A DNA stretch of 64,000 nt from Pontederia crassipes (Eukaryota; Streptophyta; Magnoliopsida; Commelinales; Pontederiaceae), in assembly GCA_030549335.1 (NCBI GenBank), contig CM060196.1:19550501-19614500 (forward strand), in the 5' to 3' direction. Positions 57,365-64,000 of the stretch are shown piece after piece. The notes under the pieces are model-generated. The model saw nothing but the letters and a program-made list of their open reading frames with translations. It made no database searches and had not been told where the DNA came from. The position numbers and the translations under genes were made by a program. The stretch's first letter is position 1, and each line of letters opens with the position of its first letter.

Positions 57365-57613
57365 TGCTCAAGCTCTGGGGAACAAACGATTGCTCTGCAT
57401 GAATCTCGTAACCATATCGGCACCTTCGTTGTCACATCAAAGGGCTTCCCAAAGATTGAGGGCGTCGGATCCAAGCGCCAAGGCGGAGTCTCCGCCAATA
57501 GAAAAATCGTGGAATATGAGGAAAAGGTGCAAGGCGATAATCCATTTGAACCATCAAAATTTTTTCCACTATTCCATCTGAATCGCATCGATCACGAATC
57601 TGATGGCTGTGAA
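57365..57613 (+). pseudogene. Isolated exon-like open segment, product unknown
   Basis: An 83-codon open segment is bordered by an acceptor-like ACCTTTCTAG and a donor-like GAAG/GTAGGT. It includes HESRNHIGTFVVTSKGFPK and EKVQGDNPFEPSKFF, compositionally protein-like. I do not recognise it. No matching exons are seen on either side, so it could be a gene fragment carried by a transposon or a chance frame; the minus strand is also open across most of it. Confidence 0.3.
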
Positions 57614-57622
57614 GGTAGGTAG

Positions 57623-58182
57623 GATGATCCTACCTACTCAAATTGGTAGGGCGAGTCAAGTAAAATTATGATTATTTAGACTTTTTGATAAATATTTCTA
57701 ATTTGGATGCATATAAATAATATATATGTAATGACGAGAAATTTAAAATTATTTTGATATATTAATTTCAGTGATATTTGAATAAAACATAAGAATAATT
57801 AGATAAAATATAACTTTTTTAAAAAATATGAACATTAAGCTTGAATAAAACTTTATTATAAATTTTTATAATAAGATAATATATTTTCAAAATTTTGTAG
57901 AACTCATGGTTAATAAATAAGATGAAATTAACCTTATTTGTAAAATAGAAAATACGTGATAAATAAAATATTAAATTTGTACTATTTTGTAAACTCATTG
58001 ACTCGGCCAAATAACTTTAATATTTTAATAACATATTAAGAGTGATTAAGTTATTTAATATCATGATTGATTTAATAAAAATATAAAATTAAAATCGAAA
58101 TAAACTAATAAGCTAAATAAGAAAAATAGAAAAATTATTATAAGAGTGTGAGAGAGGGAAGAGAGGAAATAACTCGATATAA
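57623..58182. other. AT-rich intergenic, no gene seen
   Basis: Nothing recognised apart from the approach to the LTR element. Confidence 0.35.
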
Positions 58183-58419
58183 GAAGCGCGTAGAATGTGT
58201 TGTGTCTTCTTTCTTGGTTGGTAGCAATGTGTGTGTCCGTGTAACAGTGTCGACATCGTTCATATCTATAAATAGCTGCTAAGTCATGTAACGGTCTCTT
58301 ATTAGTTTTGTAATTCATTCATCCTTCATCTTTTACACTACAACATTCCCTTTTCTCCTTTATTCTACTCCGACCTCCGGCGATTGATTGATGGGGCGAC
58401 TAAAGTTCGATTCTTAACA
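58183..58419 (+). repeat. 5' LTR of a short non-autonomous LTR element
   Basis: Matches 59921-60165 in blocks (GAAGCGCGT, GTAACAGTGTC, ATAAATAGCTGCTAAGTCAT, TTTTGTAATTCA, GGGCGACTA, TCGATTCTTAACA). The first ~12 bases of the partner are not found here. The primer site TGGTATCAGAGC follows at 58420, complementary to initiator tRNA-Met. Confidence 0.85.
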
Positions 58420-59920
58420 TGGTATCAGAGCATAAAAAAGTATTTTTTCTTTTTGTTGTCCATCTGATGAGCTGGATTATACTAAAGTATCAGTAGTTTA
58501 CACGTGAGAAAGAGTGTTAATAATATAAAATTATTGATGTTGTTCTTCTTAACGACTTAAGCTTTTAAAAAAATTGATCGGCACATCACAGTTAACATGG
58601 TATAAGGTTCTTGTCGATCTGCTTGAGCTCCTCAACGTCGTCTGCTCCACAACCAATGCTACCAGAAGCTCTTTGCCGATCTCCACTGTGTTTATTGTCG
58701 CCGAGTGGATCGCAAGTAGATTTGATGTCGCCTGAAAGTTCAGGCGACGACAAGAGCAAACGAAGCGAGATCGTGCTTAACGGCTCGCTGATCAAGATCG
58801 ACTTCTTCAGCTTGATGATTCGAGTTGATCTACTGTGATCAGGCATGCCGACATGCATAAGATCGTCGTGCAAGTTCAGTGTGCAAGATCTGGTCGCCGA
58901 TCTTCAGTTCATCGACAACAAGATTGCCCTTCTTCTTTGACGTGCAACAATTTCCAGCATTTTCCTCTCCAGCGGACACCAGGTGTTTGACGAATGTGCT
59001 GTATGCATAATCTTTTTCATCATTCATGATGTCTGTACAACATCTGCGTTAACCGCAACCGTGACTTTCTTGATGGCCGCACTTCTCTGCACACCTTCAT
59101 GGTGTTTGATGAAATGTCTCTTTAGTTTTACAACTTCCGCTTCGCTCGAAACTGAGCACTCTGAACTTCAGCATGAGCTCAATGAAGCCAAGAACGGTGC
59201 AGCATGCGCTGAGGCAGAGCTCAAGACGGTTGTTGGCCACCTCTGTCTCACCCAGGACGACCTCGCCTCCGCCAACATCACGGCCGCCGAGTTCGAAGAC
59301 CACACTTTGGCCATCGAGCGCAAGATGAAGGTCCTGGAATCAACGAAGGCCAACCTCGAGGCCAAGATATCGAGCCTCGAGTCCAAGGTCAAAGACGTGG
59401 AGGAGGGCTCCAAGGTTGAGGAGGTGCCTTGTGGAGGATTGCCCGAGGTTGTTGATCACCAAGGGGGAAGAGCTGATGGTGAATTCGAAAGATCTGGAAG
59501 AAAGGAATGCGAAACCGGAGTCTCTAATTGGTATTGGAATTTCATTTCTTGCTGCGAGACGGATGATGATTGCATCCTCTACTGTGGTGTTTGAATTGAA
59601 CATTGTCGATGATGAAAAGTCCGATTAAAACGTTCCTCAGGTCACCGGCGATGGAATAACAAAGAGTTCCTCAGGTCTCTTTTCTTTGACGATGGAACCG
59701 TGTTCAAGGCATTCCTCAGGTCGCCCTTTGATGATGGATCATGGCTGCCTTCCGGAGAGCATTTGGCAAGTGCATCTATTTTTGGCATCCACAAACTTAC
59801 TCTCCAACAATGACCTGCAAGTGTTCGACGGTGTTCCCTGTCTTCACAATCTCGACGACTCCAAGCAAGGATCTCAAGTTGTCGCCATCCAACTTCTTCC
59901 GATGTCAACTTTAGAGGGAT
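58420..59920 (+). mobile_element. Internal region of the non-autonomous LTR element with captured gene fragment
   Basis: About 1.5 kb with no gag, protease, integrase or reverse transcriptase. From about 59115 to 59630 it encodes a coiled coil: ELQHELNEAKNGAACAEAEL, then KMKVLESTKANLEAKISSLE, SKVKDVEE. After a frameshift come GEELMVNSKDLEERNAKPES and a hydrophobic C-terminal stretch (GIGISFLAAR ... IASSTVVFEL). The order, heptad coils then a C-terminal membrane anchor, looks like a host gene fragment taken up by the element; the donor is not identified. The region ends in an AGAGGGAT purine tract before the 3' LTR. Confidence 0.65.
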
Positions 59921-60165
59921 TGTTGGAAGCATGAAGCGCGTCGTCGCCTGTCGTCTTCAATAGTATAGCGTGTCATGTCTTCTTTAGCCGTGTGTGTCCA
60001 TGTAACAGTGTCATGGAATCGTTCATATCAGTTTTACTTTACTATAAATAGCTGCTAAGTCATTTAATTGTCTCTTATTACTTTTGTAATTCACTTTTCC
60101 TTCACCTTTTATCTCTGCAACTTTTGTAATTCATTTAATGGGCGACTAGAGCTCGATTCTTAACA
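59921..60165 (+). repeat. 3' LTR of the short LTR element
   Basis: About 245 bp starting TGTTGGAAGC after the purine tract and ending TTCTTAACA, with the TATAAATAG promoter-like box shared by both LTRs. Confidence 0.85.
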
Positions 60166-61892
60166 GTCGTGATTTGACAAAATCAACTGCAAAAAAAAAA
60201 AAAAAATCAATTTCAAGTGATTCCACTAGAAATTGTAGAAAATGAAATTACACTGGATAATTCAATTACCACCGCAATTTGTTCTTTTTTCCCCTTAACA
60301 TAGCAACGAAACTTGGTCCCACTATTTGAATGCAAACGAACGCGTTGAAATCTAATTTTGGGTAGATAAATCATTTTATCTTCACTTAAGCAAATCTTGA
60401 ATAAAATATTTGTTAATGATGCTTTCTGAACCCAGTTGATCCCTTACACAGTCAGACGTTTCAGCAGAATTTTTCTACGAGGGTCTCGCTATTCGGTTAA
60501 CGAGGCTGCGGGGGTTGCAACGAAAATTTTTAAGGGTATTTTTTTATGTGATTTGGATTTAATTTATTTCTTTATCACAAGATAGATGTTTTATTTTGGA
60601 AATTAATTCAGAGTCTCAATCGATCTGTAATTTCTATCATCTATTAAATGAAGTGCTTATATAAACTCCCTAGGGACCATACAAAGACTCATCTAATAAT
60701 CATTATTTCATAATAAAGAGAGCCATCGCTTTTCGAGGGCGTAACTCGATTTAGAACGAACATCGTAAATCTCTGTGTTCTTCTATATTCGTGCGATCCC
60801 TCTCTTCCTCTTTTCGTAATAATATTTCTTAAGGAAATACTTCGTCCACTATTATTTTTAGCAGTTCTTTTTTTCTATTATTAATAACGCCTAACGATTA
60901 TGTACATTAATTACAAATTGATCCGTCCATCATTTGAATTAACTAATTTAACTTTTAGTGACAAGTAGTATGCCTCACTTTGTGACAAGTAGTGTGCCTT
61001 TTTTATGAGTTTCGAATTTACGAGAGGTTTTAGATATTGGGGTGCTAATACTAATAATAAGTCGAGATGAAAGAACAGTAAATATGAATTATTTTAATCA
61101 AAATAGTGAGTTAAAGATTCAATCTAGAATTATTAACATTCAACCAATCACTTTAAAATACAACTCCATTAACCCATCGTGCTAGCTGGTTCATTCTGAC
61201 TGAGCTTTGAACCTGAGCTCAGAGGGCCAGAGGCAACAAAAAATGACAAGGTTATGAGACAACAGAAAAAGTTATCAGACAATTCAATTGGTGCCAGTGC
61301 ACTGCACATATTCACTGTCAGGTACCGAATCAGACTCCACGCCTCAAGATCTGAAACTACTCTCACAGAGTATATTCTGCTTCAAACTTCAAAGCTTGGC
61401 ACTGGCCTGAATGTCGTATGTGATGGAATCCAAAACCACTGACTGGTCCAAAATAATATAAATCCTGAGTCTCAGAACTGAAGAATTTAACAATTGATGT
61501 GTGCAGGTTGCTTAGCAGATTAATCAAAGGAAAAGAATGCAGAATGGAGTACTTTGGGATTAAGTTGAATTGACTCGTTCACTCCACTGAGACGGTGACA
61601 AAGAAGACTACTTGGTGCTGAAGGATCTAAATTCTTCATTTTTGTGCTTACTTCCTTCCTTGCCGGGCAAGGGGGAATAAAATTCCATGGATGACATCAA
61701 ATTCACTGTATGGGTCAAAGAAAGGTTCCTGAATCATCAATCTGTAATCCAACTTAAATGGAATCAGCAGTAATGTCAGCAGTTTCAATCCGAGGTGACA
61801 TGCATGAAGACTTCTGGCCAAGCAATCAGATGTCATGAGTTTTGTTTTGTCTGTCGCTCAAGCGTTGGACCATGGTGTGCTGTCCTCTTCAA
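60166..61892. other. Intergenic, no gene seen
   Basis: AT-rich. Short frames at 61169-61442 are unsupported. Confidence 0.4.
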
Positions 61893-64000
61893 ATTTTTTT
61901 TTTGAATAAAGTGCAGTTACCCATTAGTAGTAATGCCATTAGGTACAAGATTTGGACGAGTCCAAAAGAAAAGGCATCGGAAGACAGCTTTCTTCCCATG
62001 TTTGTCAAAACCTCTGCCGGTTTATTACGTTCTGGGAAACAATGGCCGAGCTCAAAAAGAGGAAAAGTTACAATGAAAGTTTTGCTTTCATATATGATAT
62101 TCCGTATTCCCCAGGGGCAAGAGCTTCTACTTTTGACGATTAGTACCAAAGCTTCAAAGTCCACCTCAGCTCGCCCGTTCCGATAGTCCAGTCGGCGACA
62201 AGCAACGAGGCATTGGAGCAAGGCCCAAGCTTCCGGCGGAAGAATGGAGCTAGCTAGCATCATGTATAAAGGCACCTGCAGCAAGGAAAGAGGTATTAGA
62301 GGCCCAATAAGGTAGCATGCTCCCCTCGAGGTTGTGAAGGAACCAAGCTTCCGTGAACGAACCGTCCGAATTGAGGACCACAATTAGCCGCCGTGGGCAC
62401 TGCCTTGGGGCCTAGGGGATGATTGCCTCAGGGACATGGATATTCACATATTCATTAAAGGCAGCGACGACCCGCCCCCAAATGCACGGGATGATTGTCG
62501 ACCGAGAACTAAATTGGAGATCGTTTCTCATCATCCAAATGCCCCAAGGATAAAAATTGAAAAGAGATAAAATTTTCTGTCGAGATATCAGGCCTAGAAG
62601 ATGACCTTCCTTGATCCAATCAGCTAGGCAAGATTGAAAGACATTCCATAGAGCAATTAGTACAGGACATTGAAAAAAATAAAAGCACAGTCGCTTCCAA
62701 ATGTAAACCATAGACAAAACATCATGCATTTATGGAAATATCAAAACACTGGAGGAAGCCTTTCGTAGGCAAACGATTGTGGACAAGTTTTCATAAGAAA
62801 AATAAAATTTTATTAGGGGCCTTAATTCTCCATAGGCAGTTCGGTCGACCTTCCGAATGCCCAGGGTGGGAAAGGTCGAGCTGCTAATGAACCTAATTTG
62901 ACGTTGGCATGCCCGTGGGTATTGAAGCCCACACCCATGTATCATCACAGGAAATATGAGCAAGCAAAGCAATATAATAAGGCATAGTACTATAAGCAGA
63001 TAGGTGAATAAATGTAATATACCAAAGATGGTCCAAAATACTAATGCAGCAAAGATAAGTTCCATACGTTTAGTACCATAAGATCAATTACCATAAGAGA
63101 TGAGAGTGGTGCACTGACATTTATAAAAGTAGGCATAAGAGAAAGAGGAATAAAAGTAATCCATGGATTGTGCATGACACTAATTTGCTTACCATCTCCA
63201 ATTGCTCAGAGGAAACCAAATTTCAATTGTTCTGTTGCAGTCTTGATGATACCATCCTGGTGGTGACTAGGGGTGCATGTCGCCATATTTTTCTTTCACC
63301 AAATGAGCGCACATGCCACCCTCCTCCCTTAGGAGACCCAAAATTCTTCTGGCCAAGAGGGCCATGCGGATGCGTGCCAAGGACCTAATACCTAGCCCAC
63401 CCTCTCCCTTTGGCAATTGCACCGTTTGCCAATTAATGAGGTACTCTTCTTTTTTCCCGTTTGAATCCCAAAGAAAACCTTTGAATATTTCTCTACAGAC
63501 TCTAAGACCCAGTCGACACATGGATTGATCTTAGAGAATGTGCTGGGATAGAGTTTAGGATTGAGCTAGTTAAGATGGATCTACTTGTTTGATTTAGAGC
63601 TCTACCCTTCCACCCTGCTAATTTGAAAGAGATATTGTCAATCAGGTACTTGTTTGGAGACAAACTTATAGGAAATGGGAACACCGAGATATGTGAAGGG
63701 GAACTTTCCTATGTTAATACTTAGTGTATGCCTAAGAATCTCGACTTTTCTATGGTGTAACTTGGGAGGTAGTAACAGTTCAGACTTGAGGGGGTTCAAC
63801 CTTTGGTTTGTCAGCATACTATAGAGCTTAAGTGTTTTGTTCAAGTTTATGCAGTTTTCCTTGTTAGCAGAGAGGCAAATAATGAGGTAATCAACATATG
63901 CCAAATGACTAAGAGTGAAAGTGACAATCTTAAAAAAAAGGTTTTATGGTGCCCATAAGAATTTGTTGGTTCGTTAATGAAGGAAATACTTGTGATACTA
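61893..64000 (-). mobile_element. 3' part of an L1-type LINE (runs off the right edge)
   Basis: Minus-strand fragments in L1 order. First, reverse-transcriptase thumb region (63904-63638: NQRLNPLKSELLL, FPFTYLGVPISYK). Next, post-RT region (63521-63267: FLWDSNGKKEEYLINWQTV, GGLGIRSLARIRMALLARR, LVKEKYGD), then a zinc-binding-like segment (62729-62412: WGIWMMRNDLQFS). Last, an RNase H-like tail (about 62250-62180: EAWALLQCLVACRRL, AEVDFEALV). The strand ends in a run of A (plus-strand T run at 61894-61903), consistent with a poly-A tail. Frameshifts make it defective. Confidence 0.8.

Overview
This is nuclear DNA from a flowering plant. The genes have GT-AG introns, the intergenic sequence is AT-rich and full of retrotransposons, and the proteins (OCP3, HY5, a plant ABCC transporter) are plant-specific or plant-type. 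First exons are GC-rich (OCP3 exon 1, HY5 exon 2, the ABCC N-terminus) and downstream exons are AT-richer, as in many monocots. I infer a monocot, probably not a grass; the species is not determined.

Layout. 0-0.9 kb: tail of a decayed Ty1-copia element with its LTR. 1.78-4.66 kb (+): OCP3, four coding exons. 7.27-7.68 kb (+): a small intronless MAPK-substrate (MASS/At1g80180-type) gene, just downstream of a 155-bp pure (AAT)n array. About 11.0 kb (+): a hairpin with a miR319-like sequence on its 3' arm. 12.0-18.1 kb (-): signal recognition particle receptor subunit beta, six coding exons, with probable 5'UTR exons out to 23.07 kb, so the gene probably exceeds 11 kb because of retrotransposons in its introns. 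23.8-26.4 kb: three long inverted-repeat (foldback) elements and a small MITE. 30-35.7 kb: a copia element with paired LTRs sitting inside an older element with long inverted arms. 36.2-38.5 kb: a CACTA-type transposon remnant. 43.7-43.9 kb: a second long (AAT)n array, upstream of HY5 (44.4-46.5 kb, +), whose first intron appears to be GC-AG. 48.1-54.9 kb (-): a full-length ABCC (MRP) transporter reconstructed from ten coding exons. 58.2-60.2 kb: a short non-autonomous LTR element with a captured coiled-coil coding fragment. 61.9-64.0 kb (-): 3' part of an L1 LINE running off the window.

The unifying theme is one RTE-clade LINE family, recognised by a 3' end with a 'CTAGTGGGATAAGGCTTTG' core and a (TTG)n tail. 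I see nine copies: one full-length 3.17-kb copy, two 5'-truncated copies, three chimeric mini-elements joining the extreme 5' end to the extreme 3' end, and three insertions of only 94, 42 or 24 bp. Seven of the nine have 14-18 bp direct repeats that fix their borders exactly. Several sit in introns of OCP3, SRPRB and ABCC without touching exons.

The five protein genes are unrelated in pathway: plastid/defence regulation, MAPK signalling, ER protein targeting, light signalling and vacuolar-type transport. They are ordinary neighbouring loci, not a cluster. The new material here is mainly in the mobile elements, the miR319-like hairpin and the HY5 splice site.
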